DNA from: Gymnopilus junonius
Taxonomy: Eukaryota; Basidiomycota; Agaricomycetes; Agaricales; Galerinaceae
NCBI GenBank assembly: GCA_015501075.1
Contig: JADNYJ010000030.1
Location: 186,001-250,000 of the forward strand
DNA length: 64,000 nucleotides
Reading direction: 5' to 3'
A program made the translations under genes and the position numbers. Each line of letters starts with the position of its first letter. Positions within the stretch are counted from its first letter, which is position 1. Below, piece after piece: positions 37,036 through 47,571 of the stretch. Below the pieces are notes generated by a model. It was given only the letters and a program-made list of their open reading frames with translations, was not told where the DNA came from and made no database searches.

Positions 37036-38498
37036 ATGCCTCTCAGATTAGATCTTCCTGGCGACACGCCTCCGCTGCTTTATCATCGCCCTAGTCTTGT
37101 AAACTTGAAACGCACTCGATCTGGTCGGCCAAAGGCTCTGACTGTCATACCTCAAGAACATATCAAGGACTCCTCTGCTCTTCCTCCTGTCGCTAATTCC
37201 TCTCCTCCGAAGGTTCCAAACGAGTTACTTGATTGCATAGTCCAGCTCTATATACAAGGCATCATATCCGAGACGGGCAAATGGTCTCAGAAGATAGTCT
37301 TCAAGAGGTTTATCAAGGACTCTATGCTAGTATCTAAGGACTTCCGGTTCTTCATTCTCCGTCACTTCTTCGATCGCCTCTTCTTTGAAAGCAAGGACGA
37401 CTCAAAGGATCTGCTTGAATATCTGGCAAAAATCGACGCATATTATTGTCAGCAGGGACTCACCTTCGTCGGCTATTCCTGGATCAGGTTCGTCTGATGA
37501 CAGATATCTGTCGACTGAGGACATTTCCCGGAATTTATCAGCCTATATGCTAATTTAAGGCGCATATATTCAGGTCCTTGTGTTCGCCCTCTTTCTTGAT
37601 CTCTGCCAACGAAGGAAGCCTAGACAAATTGACGCACCTTAAGGATCTGTGCATTGACTTCATGCACTCCAACGTCCTCCTGCAGCGTACATGCTCCGAT
37701 CATCTGTTTACAACTCTTTCTGGGCATCCAATTGTTTATAATTTGACCTCGCTTATGTTGACGGCTTTACCTCAAATCGACGTCCATCTTTTCAAATCGA
37801 TTGCGGAGGTTATGCCCGCGGTGACCAACGTACACATCAGCTCAACTGACGCTCTGGATCTGGATTGTTGTCCTGAATGCTACGAAGAGTCTTTTAGCAG
37901 GATCATTCATTCTCCGATACCTGGCCGATATCCTCATGTCCAAGCCTTTGCTGTATGCCATTTCTCTATTTCGTGCTATGAAATGTCTAATTTTTCAAAG
38001 GATGCCATTGGACCTCTTTTAGCGCCACTTCAATACTTAAGCCACCTTTATCTCGGCGTCTTTCTCTCTCGACCCGTTCTTTTGGATCTGCATGCCCGCC
38101 ATAACTACGATGTCAATCCAGAAAGTCCACCTGTCGATTCGACCTACGAAACAATTTACGAATGCGCTTTATGTGAAAAAGGTGCTAGGGCCTCAACGAA
38201 ACAAGCCGAACTTGTTGGCAGCTTGGTACTTGCGCAACACATCAAGTCCCTACGTTATGTCGGCTGGAGCTCTTGCTTTGGGATGCGTCTCGCCAATGGT
38301 CGACTTAGTAAGGACGAGGAGAATTTTCTTGAAGGGGATAGCTCTCAGAATGAAGTCTTGAAGATGTCTTCCAAGCGTCCGAAAGGTCTTGCCTTGAATA
38401 GACAGGATTATCAAATCAAGTTGACTTCTTTCAGGTCGAAGACCGCTCTAGTTATCGAAAGAGTAGGGAAAAGGATTAGAGTTACTAGAGTTTTGTAG
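37036..38498 (+). CDS. F-box-like protein, 458 aa
   Basis: Two exons (37036-37487 and 37574-38498) joined in phase give 458 aa; the first ATG (MPLRLDLPGD) is used. After a 60-residue disordered start, residues about 67-115 look like a degenerate F-box: KVPNELLDCIVQLYIQGI, then KDSMLVSKDFRFFILRHFF. The remainder has leucine-rich segments with no clear repeat register (LTHLKDLCIDFMHSN, LTSLMLTALPQIDVHLF, LGVFLSRPVLLDLHAR) and a Cys-containing stretch (DLDCCPECYEES). F-box proteins are substrate receptors of SCF ubiquitin ligases; that role is inferred. It is not closely related to the other F-box copies in the window and has no lesion. Confidence 0.7.
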
Positions 38499-38888
38499 GA
38501 ATTTTCGGCCATGTAGTCCACTCGAGAAAGCAATATTACAACGAATTGCACATGTCCAAATGCATACCAAATTGTAAACGCGATGGCAACCTCAATGAAT
38601 ACCAGTCGCAAAGAAAAAGATGGCCCACAGACATAGCATCCGATCATGATGGGCCAGAGAATTGTCGCTTACCACAGTGTCAGCAGAACAATGGTTTTCA
38701 TAAGGGGCCGATATCTTCATGGCACATTCTATTCAAGGATGATAAATGGGAGCGGCTGAACATTACAGGCCCTTCAAAACCTCGATCTACCACCACTTGG
38801 TGTTGCGACCCAATCCCTCTTTGCCATAAACTATCATACACTCTATCGATATATCCTGATTCGTGTACACACTACACCACCAGACACA
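38499..38888. other. Intergenic spacer
   Basis: Short spacer between two head-to-tail genes. Alternating C/A-rich sequence precedes the next ATG. No specific site recognised. Confidence 0.35.
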
Positions 38889-40166
38889 ATGCTCAACACC
38901 ACTAATACCACTACACCTGCTTTTACCACCATCCCCGACGCGAAGAAAGCAGAGTACGCCCGCCTCTATAATTTATTTGAGAGCCTGGCATCGCACCGGT
39001 CGCGTCAGGATGCGTCGTTCTTGGGTGGCCTGCCCACCTCCCAGCTCGATCCGCTGTTGAAGAAACTCTCCGCAATTGTGGACACGAACAAGACTAGTAG
39101 TAAAAGGCCGCGCCGCAATACTGTGGCATCCATCATTAGAGGTGGGGGTGAAAGAAACATTAAAGGCAAGACGACGACGACGACGACTGGGGCCGGTTCT
39201 GATTCTGATATGTTGAGGGTTGAGAAAGAGATCAGGGCTGCTAGGTCGGACGAGGAAGACGAGATCGAGTCGCTCGCAAAGTTTCCCCTGGCAGATGCAA
39301 AGAAGTATCCGTTCACGTTCCGCTGGATGGTGCACAAGCTTTATAATAAGGATGAATGGGCGAAGACGATCAAAGAGATGTTGGAGAAGTCGAAGACAGA
39401 GTTCAAGCCCCTGGCTGAACAGCAGGCTGCGGCTGCTTCCACCGCCACCAATAGGGATGGAAGTATGCCACCGACAGAAGAAGGGCAAAATGAACAAAGT
39501 CAGGGAGAGGATGTTGGAGCCATTAGGTTCAAAGTCCCGACCACACCTGTGGCAGCTGGAGGAGGAAGGAGGAGCGGGCGACAGCGTAGCCAGTCTGTTG
39601 CTGGAACAGCCATTCACAAAGCTGTTTCCCCCACTTCTCCTACCGGGGTGCCACTCCGTTCCCCAGGAAGTAGTGCTGAAAATGCACAGCAGGCCGACAT
39701 CCGAGCCTTGAAGAAACGTTGCGTAGGAAGGAGGAAGTCCATGAGCGGACCTATGAACATCGAAGTTGGCGCTCCTTCTGCTGGTAGCAGTAGTGCTGGA
39801 AAGAGTCGCGGGACTTGGGTGTATGATGCTGCTATTTCTTCTGCAGAACATCCCGTCGCTATGACGTTCAACACTTTCCCGCCTAGCCCACCTCCGTCTC
39901 CGACTTTGGGAAGGTATAAGCCACTCGGAGCGGTGAAGGTGCCTAGCAAGATGCAGGATGCAACATGGAGTGGAGGTGGGGGTATGAAGAGGAGGGTGAA
40001 CGCTGGAGAGGAGGTGCCTCTCCTGATGCCCCTCCAGCAAGTTACAAATGCTAATATCAGAGGACTGGCTGCCCGGAGGCGGGTGACAAGGTCCGGAAAG
40101 ATGAACAAGATGGAGGACGATAGCGAGGAACCAAGGAAGACGGTGAAACGCCCCTTTGCTGGGTGA
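38889..40166 (+). CDS. Conserved-looking 425-aa protein of unknown function
   Basis: Single-exon gene, 425 aa, intact. I do not recognise a named family. The N-terminal part looks ordered: KKAEYARLYNLFESLASHR, LPTSQLDPLLKKLSAIVDT, and a second helical block around residues 125-170 (EIESLAKFPLADAKKYPFTF, then MVHKLYNKDEWAKTIKEMLE). The rest is disordered, with a basic RSGRQRSQS patch, Ser/Pro clusters (TFPPSPPPSPTLGRY) and a basic end (ARRRVTRSGKMNK, TVKRPF). The pattern of dispersed basic patches and SP sites suggests a phosphorylated nuclear protein. The long opposite-strand open frame (38973-40040) is a shadow. Confidence 0.75.
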   Translation: MLNTTNTTTPAFTTIPDAKKAEYARLYNLFESLASHRSRQDASFLGGLPTSQLDPLLKKLSAIVDTNKTSSKRPRRNTVASIIRGGGERNIKGKTTTTTTGAGSDSDMLRVEKEIRAARSDEEDEIESLAKFPLADAKKYPFTFRWMVHKLYNKDEWAKTIKEMLEKSKTEFKPLAEQQAAAASTATNRDGSMPPTEEGQNEQSQGEDVGAIRFKVPTTPVAAGGGRRSGRQRSQSVAGTAIHKAVSPTSPTGVPLRSPGSSAENAQQADIRALKKRCVGRRKSMSGPMNIEVGAPSAGSSSAGKSRGTWVYDAAISSAEHPVAMTFNTFPPSPPPSPTLGRYKPLGAVKVPSKMQDATWSGGGGMKRRVNAGEEVPLLMPLQQVTNANIRGLAARRRVTRSGKMNKMEDDSEEPRKTVKRPFAG

Positions 40167-40383
40167 ATGATTATTGCCTGTGAAGCCTTATTTATTTTGT
40201 TTCGTTTTCTTCCATCTGTTGTATGATTTGACAATTTCAGCATACTAAGTATCGCAATCCAGTGCTTTCCACGTACCTTATATAGACATCACGACACGCA
40301 TGACATTAATCAAGCTATTTGGCTGATACCCGATATTTGAAAACCGAATGCATGCTCAATCTTTGGGCCCTTTATTTCCATGC

Positions 40384-41936
40384 TCACAAACGACGCAACC
40401 GGAGCTTAAACGCGTTTTTTGATGCACGCGAGTCGGGATGAAGGTATTCAGAGTAAAATCCTGCGACAAATTCCTCGATTTTGAATCCGAATTGATTGTA
40501 TAAAAGCTAGCGGCGAATGTGATTAAGGGGTTATGGGGATCAAAATACCAACAAAAGCAACATACCATCGCAGAGCTGTTCGTCGAGACGTGCAACGTAA
40601 AGTCCTTGTCCCGGTTCATTTTTATGAGATGGTATAACATATTCCTGTTTCGACGTTAGTTTCACTACAATTTCTTCGGCGATAAGAATAAGCAGTTACC
40701 TCGCAATTTGAGACTTATCCCAGCCGGACTTCACGGCGAGGTATGTGATATACGTCTGGACCGGAGAAATGATCATGGCCACGCCGACCACCACCTTCTT
40801 ATACATGGCAATGACAGTACATCTCTCTGGTTGATAATCCAGCGAATCACTAACTGCGAGAGGTTGAAAGGTCATCAGAGTTGATTTTCACAGCAGATTT
40901 TTTACATGAATTGCATACCATCAATTCCTGGCCAAAACGAACGCTCCAGAAGATCATGGACTTGAGCAAGATGATACGCATGCAGAGTTGAGTAGGTTAT
41001 CGGAGCTGGCTCATGCATGGGGCATTCGCGCTCTGGGCTGCGAAAACAAATAATCAGATATCTGATACAATCTCTACAAAGAAAACCATACTGTGCAAAT
41101 GTGTAATGTTCATGGATATCCGTCATTAGGTTCATCCAGGGCGTACGCGCTTCCCAATCGATAGCTATGAGGCCTGGAGGAGGCTGATGGATCCCGTGCA
41201 ACCGTGCAAGGAACGAATTCTCGAAAGGCGTAGTTTCGATATTATTTAAAGCATCCAAGACTTCTGCGTTAACAGGTGGTGTTGGTGGGACAGGTGGTAA
41301 TGGTGTCAAAGGCGAATCTGGGGCTTTGATATTTGGTGTCTTGATGTTGACACGAGCTCTTTGCTAGAGAAATGCGCACCATGAGTGATATGAACGGCTT
41401 GTAGGGAGAAACAGAGGCAACATACGCGTTCCAACTTGATTTTTCGAAGAATTAAAGCTTCCATTGGAGACAAATTGTCTTTGTTTCCTAGTTTCTGCTC
41501 TAGCGAGGCAATTTCAGATCGCCTTAATGGACGAGTAGCTTTCCCCTAACGATTGCTCTTCAGCTCACAGCAGACAGCGCGTCGTAAGTGTGCTGACCAC
41601 TCACCGAATCGTCCACCTCAATTAAGCCCTGTTCGACCGAAATACGAGCCTGCAAAAGATGATCCACCAGCGGTTCCATAAGTTGCTCAAAACTGTCATC
41701 ATCGTCTGCATAGTCCTTGCGCAGCGCCGAGAAAAGTGGTTCAAGAGGAAATTCTATGCGCTCAACATCTTCGATGTCCAGTTGCTCTTCTTTTATTCGC
41801 TTTTGACGCTTTCTTGGGCGATGTTTACGTGCCTTTCTTTCCCATAAGAAGATTACAGAAAGAAAAGCTGAGTATGAAGTACCTTGGACTTGGTAGATTC
41901 ATGGTAGTCGGATCCATCACTAGCTTCGGACGACAT
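40384..41936 (-). CDS. GNAT-fold protein similar to KAT14/CSRP2BP
   Basis: KAT14 (CSRP2BP) is a subunit of the metazoan ATAC histone acetyltransferase complex. Eight exons (41936-41883, 41832-41605, 41545-41426, 41363-41092, 41037-40919, 40853-40700, 40644-40566, 40506-40384) give 382 aa, every phase matching. An NLS-like basic stretch (KARKHRPRKRQKRIKEEQ) opens the protein, followed by acidic helical and Pro-rich segments. The GNAT domain starts near residue 235: VHDLLERSFWPGID, then YQPERCTVIAMYKKVVVGVA, ISPVQTYITYLAV, MLYHLIKMN and TLHVSTNSSAMLLYNQFGFK. The end EEFVAGFYSEYL, ASKNAFKLRLRRL is the trait that points to KAT14. The acetyl-CoA loop (SGWDKSQIAR) lacks the usual Q/R-x-x-G-x-G/A glycines, so catalysis is uncertain. 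Its start is 267 bp from the divergent SDR gene. Confidence 0.85.
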
Positions 41937-42157
41937 GGGCGGAGAAAGAGTTTATCTCTGTTTGTTCCGGTTCCGGTCCTGCTTCCCCAACCACGACAAG
42001 CAAAATCCCACTGCATACGTATCCCATCGGCACTATAACTGACATTCACTGAACTCCTATTGGTTAATTCTATTATGTCTAAGGGGACTCCACTTGTTCA
42101 CGGCAATGACCTCCTATGATTACGCAGTCATTATAAAGACGCTGCGACGTACCTGCG

Positions 42158-42165
42158 TATAAAAA
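42158..42165 (+). promoter_or_regulatory. TATA box of the first SDR gene
   Basis: TATAAAAA lies 46 bp upstream of the ATG at 42204, with a T/C-rich tract (TTTGTCTTTTTGCTTTTG) between. Confidence 0.55.
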
Positions 42166-42203
42166 TTTGTCTTTTTGCTTTTGTCACCTCCACCTCCACT
42201 ACA

Positions 42204-43523
42204 ATGCAGCTCGGAATCTTTGATTTGATCAAGGCTCAATACACCACCGTCCCTCCAGTTCCTAACGTGGACCTCAGTGGCAAGACTGTTATTGTCACGG
42301 GAGCAAATGTTGGGCTGGGCTTTGAGGCCGCGAAGCATTTCGCGAAATTGAACCCTGGAAAACTCATTCTGGCGTGCAGGAACAAGGAGAAGGGTGATGC
42401 TGCCGTGATTGGTCTGTCCAAATTTTCTGACAGAAAACTGCATTATTTTAATGAGGTGTCCATTCCAGCTATCAAGCAGGAGACAGGATTCCAGGACGTC
42501 GAACTATGGCTTCTCGACCTTGGAAGCTTTGCCTCTGTCAGGTCCTTTGCCGAAAGGTTTGAGAAAGAGGGCGGCCGGTTAGACATTCTAGTGGAAAACG
42601 CTGCTAATGCTCCTACTTTTGATTATGTCGAATTTACGAACGATGGATGGGAAGCGTCGTAAGTTTTCTTTGCCGCAGTCGAGTTCTAGGCGTAAAGTTC
42701 TGACCGTATCTTGCAGAGTTCAAGTGAATGACCTGTCGACATTTTTGCTTGCGTTATTACTCTTGCCGCGCATGTTGGAGACTGCAGAGAGACATAACAC
42801 AACCCCAAGATTGGTCGTCCTATCAAGTGAAGTTCTTTACTGGGCTGTTGTAGAAAGAAGCCTATTCGACGCGCCAAATCCTATCAGAGAATACGGGCAC
42901 AAAGATCATTTGAAAAATACGTAAGTGATTCAACGATAAGTCATATTTGTTGATCTCATTTTTGGACAGAAAATCGACCGAAATAGGTATCAAATAACGA
43001 AACGTAAGCCAGAGGTTGATGATGGCCCTTCCAATTTTGATCCTAATCCTTCGATTTTAGTATGGAATGTCTTTTTCGTACGTGCCCTTAACGACAGGCT
43101 ACATCGTAAGCCCATCATCGTCAACGCCGCCAACCCTGGATACTGCTACTCGGCTCTGCGGCGCAACTTTACGGGGTTTCGCCTTGTCTTTGACAGACTT
43201 ATGGAACTTTTCTTAGCTCGAAGTACAGAAGCAGGCGGCAGGATTCCGGTTTGGGCAGCCGTTGGTGCCGAGGAAAAGAAGGACGAGTTGAGAGGAGCTT
43301 ACATCAACTTGATGAAGGTCATGAGCCGAGTGATTTTGTGATAAGTGAGCAGGGGAAAAAGGACCAAGATAAATTCTGGGTGAGTATTTGATTACCTGTC
43401 GTCAGTGCTGGACAGAGTAACTCATCTCAACGTTAGAACACGCTTATCGAGGAACTCGGTCAAGTTGAACCGAAGGTTCTGCAAATAGTGAAGGAAAACC
43501 TTACACCGCCAGTCACGAATTGA
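42204..43523 (+). pseudogene. Short-chain dehydrogenase/reductase, copy 1, with 3' frame break
   Basis: An NAD(P)-dependent oxidoreductase of the retinol-dehydrogenase-like SDR type; substrate unknown. About five introns. The Rossmann motif TGANVGLGFEAAKHF (residues about 31-45), ACRNKEKG, ELWLLDLGSFASV, the active-site strand LVVLSSE and the catalytic Y-x-x-x-K as YQITK are all present. The usual N-A-G after the fourth strand is NAANA. It reads in frame to MELFLARSTEAGGRIPVWAA and GAYINLMKV near 43320. There one base is missing compared with copy 2 (KVEEPSDFVIS), so the written frame ends at 43342. The expected tail (EPSDFVISEQGKKDQDKFW, ending PPVTN) survives in the other frame to 43523. 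Only the last 45 or so residues are affected, so some function could remain. Confidence 0.75.
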
Positions 43524-44515
43524 ATTGTATTTGTTGTCATTACGGTCATGTTATTGATTCGACTTTTTGCTTTATTTTCCCCTTGAGTTTGAAGCAAACC
43601 AACGCCTTGTGGGGATCGCTACTGTGGCGAACTTTACCTTCTTTGGTCGAAAAAGCTATTTATAGTTGACACTTTGCTGACACACTTCCTCGCTTTGGCG
43701 CTCTTTAGAGGCACTCAGAATTTTGGTAAGACCGGCTGACGTCCTTATTGGATACCATTTTTTGTGTGAGTTCAGTCGAGTGTGTTGTATCCTTCTTTCG
43801 TTTCGCAAATGATGAGTGAAAGCGAGGATAGGATGACTGGGAATTATGGAAAGCCTACCGCAACTCTTGATTTGATTTGAAGGATGTTAACTATATTCTT
43901 GATTCCAGCGAATTAGCTTGCTGAACATCGGAGGTGAAGTGGGCGGTCTAAGAAGGTGACGATAACACTAAGTTTCGGGTGAGATCCTCTAAAATCAATT
44001 TCCGTCGAAGTGCCCAGTTTCTCGCAGTTCACCTTCGAGAACGCGTAGGCAAAACGATAGTTAGTTTCTGAACAGTTTGGAGCAGTTTGGATAATCAGCG
44101 CTCAGCCTACGCGTGAGAGTTTCGGTTAGAAATTGCTTGCTAACCGACCACGACAGGCGGCAACTAAAAAAGGATTACGCTACTTGGCTCTGAAAGGATA
44201 TTCTCGGTTCGCAAGCTTCCTTCACTATCGCCTTTTCGAGAAATTACGACTGTGAACTCAGTGTAGAACGCTTCTCAGACGGCAAGCAGAGTATACGCAT
44301 GTAGTCGGCACAGGCCACTATTGGCCACATTCTTCCACGTGGAGTCAACTGAGGTCAACTGTCAACAGTCTGTGAAGGGGCCGCGTTGTCCATCATCGTA
44401 CATGGCTGTAGGCATTACGCGCATGAGCGATCGATACATAAAATGAAGTTGACCCCTAGTCCCAAGTTTAAAGCTATTACTCCTTTTCAATCACCTGCAT
44501 ACCGCCATCACCTCA
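43524..44515. other. Spacer between the two SDR genes
   Basis: A 1-kb spacer without a recognised gene. It contains an inverted pair ACGCGTAGGC/GCCTACGCGT near 44043 and 44106, about 55 bp apart. It should carry the copy 2 promoter. Confidence 0.4.
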
Positions 44516-45830
44516 ATGCAGCTTACGCCTTGGGCCTTTATCAAATCGCAATGGACTACTCTCCCTCCTGCCGCTAAAGTCGATCTGACTGGAAAAACCG
44601 TCATCATCACTGGTGCAAATGTCGGGCTTGGATTTGAGGCTGCTAAGCATTTTGCAAGGATGAACCCCGAAAAACTCATCCTGGCTTGTAGGAACAAGGC
44701 GAAAGGAGAAGCCGCTCTAAATAGTGAGTCCTAGTTTGCTCTATCTCACTGACCAGTTACTGATACTGTCTTTTTTTCAGCAATCAAGAAAGAGACGGGG
44801 TGCCAGACTGTCGAACTTTGGGTCCTCGACCTTGCGAGCTTTGCCTCCGTCAGCTCTTTCTCCGAGAAGTTCGAAAAGGAAGGAGGGCGATTGATATTCT
44901 TGTAGAAAACGCTGGAGTTTCTCCCTCGGAAAACCTTGAATTTACGGCTGACGGATGGGAATCGTCGTAAGCAGCCTATCTCAGAGACGTAAAAGCGCGC
45001 TTTCACTAACATCCCGTACAGAGTTCAAACCAACGACTTGTCTACTTCTTTACTAGGACTTCTTCTTTTACCTCGGCTTTTAGAGACCGCAGAGAAGTAT
45101 AACACAACCCCAAGATTAGTGGTCCTGGCCAGCGAGCTCCATTATTGGGCCAAATTGGACAAAAGTGTACTTGACTCTCCAAACCCACTTCGGGAATATG
45201 CACTGAAAGATCGCTTGACGTCTGCGTGAGTTATTTGATGCTAGAAGACATGTCGACCTCATCATTCATCCCTCCAACAGGAAAGGAGGCAACAACAGAT
45301 ATGCAGTTACGAAACGTGAGCTTATATCTATAATCGTTTTAAGCCTTCTATTGAGTTTTTCGAAGTCTTAAATATTCTATTCATACGCGCCCTCAATGAT
45401 AGGTTACACCGGAAGCCCGTCATTGTAAACGCAGTCAACCCAGGATATTGTTATTCCTCCTTTCGGCGCAACTTCAAGGGCATACGTCGGTTGTTTGACA
45501 AATTGATGGAACTTGCGGTTGCCCGGACCACAGAGGAAGGTAGCAGAATCCCTGTATGGGCAGCTGTCGGTGCTGAGGAAAAGAAGGATGAGTTGCGAGG
45601 CGCTTATATTAGCTCGATGAAAGTGGAGGAGCCGAGTGACTTTGTCATAAGCAAAGAGGGGAAAGCGTACCAAGACAAAATTTGGGTTAGTTTTCAATTC
45701 TGTATTGCTTACGTTCCGAGCTGATGATTCTCAATTAATATTCCAGAATGTCCTTATTGATGAGCTCGCGAAAGTTGATTCGAAGGTTGCCCAAGTCGTA
45801 GAGGAATATCTGACAACTGCTAAGAACTAG
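44516..45830 (+). pseudogene. Short-chain dehydrogenase/reductase, copy 2, with internal frame break
   Basis: Tandem paralog of the preceding SDR, same intron positions. It begins MQLTPWAFIKSQWTTLPPAA and has TGANVGLGFEAAKHF, ACRNKAKG, ELWVLDLASFASVSSF, LVVLASE and the catalytic YAVTK. Near 44892 one G is missing (GGGCGATTGATATT; LDILVENAGVSPSE resumes in the next frame), giving a stop after GGRLIFL as written. After that the gene reads through FRRNFKGIRRLFDKLMEL, EEPSDFVISKEGKAYQDKIW and a final exon ending EYLTTAKN. The lesion falls before the NAG motif and active site, so the protein as written would be inactive. GG reduced to G could also be an assembly error. Confidence 0.75.
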
Positions 45831-45974
45831 AGTTTCCATACCTTCGTCGTATTTTCATCTGCTAGTTACCACCTTCTGCCTTTTTCATATCTCTTTCTTC
45901 GCTTTTTGCTGATTTCATTGTCTAACAACAAAAATGCACTTTACTCTAAGATCGCTCTATGAATATAAAGTAAT

Positions 45975-47571
45975 CTATTCGAATTGACGCTCGATCACCT
46001 GGAAGTCCTGTTCCCACTTTACCTTCGTGACCAGGTCCTTGAGTTCACCCTGGATCAGCATATCCACGTCGTTCTGAGTGACATCCGCAAACATGTAAGA
46101 TCTAAAGTTCTCACTTTGTCCCTACATATCTCCGCTCACGTAAAAAGGGTACAACACCGATCATCACATCCAGATCGAACTAGTAGACATCCCAGATTCA
46201 GCTTCCAGAACCAATGTTTGCAGTTGAGGAAATGGGAGGGGAGAGCTGGTACCCTTCTTTCAGTACAGACGTTCAACGTTAAGTTGTCTGCTTTAATCAT
46301 TGTCACTGAAGTAAATGACGATAAGAGGTCGAAAAGTGGAGAAAGTGTGCTGTGTGTTGGTGACGATTGAATTTTGAGAATAAGCCCTTTGACGTTAGCC
46401 AGGGGAAATGTTGAGGTGGAGAATTTAAAGGGAGAAAGAAGCTGTGAAAGAACGTCTCCGCTATCCAAGTATCCGTCCTCACAGGTGACGCCGAAAAAGA
46501 AACAGAATTCGCCCGACTTGGTTAGGCTGAACACTTGCATTGTAGATCCAGCGTCTAGAATCCTGAACTCGAAGTTCGTCTCCGGCTTGTGGCATTCAAA
46601 GTAACCTAAAAAGTAACGAAAAACAGGCTTCTGAATGTTGGGTAGTAAGTGTGGAGTCAGCGGCGCGAAGGCACTATAGCTTGATTCGAAATGCAGTGAA
46701 CAACCTGGCCCAGGGCTTATGTGTTCCACAAACGCCAAGCATGTTCGCAGGCTGTCCTTGACTGCCAGCATTTCGAGTCGTGGAAGGTTGATTTGTTTCT
46801 CGTACACGAATGCGTCCTCGTTTTTGAAGTCAATTGAACAATTTTCGGCAGTTACTATGTCTATTTCTTCAAGAAGAGACATAGTGGTAAATGCGTCGAA
46901 CAGAGAAACGAGCTCCTGAGGAATGAACATTGTGAGTTTGCGCAAATGGGAGAGCCATGATGCACGCGTGTCGATAGGCATCCTTGGAGCGCAAAATTCC
47001 TTTATTGATGGCGCATTGTTAGCAAAGAGTGGTAGAACGGGGGCAGACGAGGGGGTAATGGATTGGCTGCAGTATGTCGACATTTCAACAGTGAAATTTT
47101 GAAGGCAGGGGCAGGGCGGAGACATAGCTGGTCACATCTTGCTGCGAGATTAGCCCAATCCTCCACGAAGATATCGACCTTTTGCACGCGGTCCCAATAC
47201 TCATCTAAAAGGCGCAGAAGAAATGTTTCCAAGCCTAATGGCATCTCATCCATCATTGCTTTCCGAGTATTCCTGATCCACAGCGGATGCGTCTCACCGC
47301 TCCTGCGAAGAATTTCGTCTCTCCAGTCGCCCTCTTCTTGTTGTAGGAGGTCAAGGTCGAGGAGCCTTGCCCAAAGCGTGGATGAACCTAGGATTATTGA
47401 CCGCCACTCTCGACATACTTGAGACGAATAGCGAGTAGTGGTCAAAGCACGTAAAGGAGAATCGTGTGGAAGGCGGCAATCTCTGCGATCGAAGATGTCG
47501 GCATTGAGAGTGAAAATATGATAGAGGATGTCATGCTTGAGCTTATAGATTGGTGCAATAGAGATGGACAT
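45975..47571 (-). pseudogene. F-box protein gene with one frame break
   Basis: A different F-box subfamily from copies A and B. The start MSISIAPIYKLKHDILYHIF is an F-box beginning; RYSSQVCREWRSIILGSSTL and WARLLDLDLLQQEE complete it (residues about 8-80). EILRRSGETHPLWIRNT and LLRLLDEYWDRVQKVDIFVE follow. Near 47122 the frame shifts by one missing base (from DQLC to SPPCPCLQNFTVEM), after which a 320-codon frame continues with LRR-like segments. A short last exon may end at 45975 (VKWEQDFQVIERQFE). SCF substrate receptor function is inferred from the family. Related broken copies lie at 51.2, 58.1 and 61.6 kb. Confidence 0.7.

Noticed and set aside
38973..40040. 355-codon minus-strand open frame
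   Set aside because: It lies fully inside the intact 425-aa plus-strand gene, and its composition is that of a shadow frame (Arg/Ser/Pro-rich, no motifs).
42204..45830. Programmed frameshifting in the SDR genes
   Set aside because: The slip sites differ between the two copies and have no slippery sequence or common structure. Simple one-base losses explain them.
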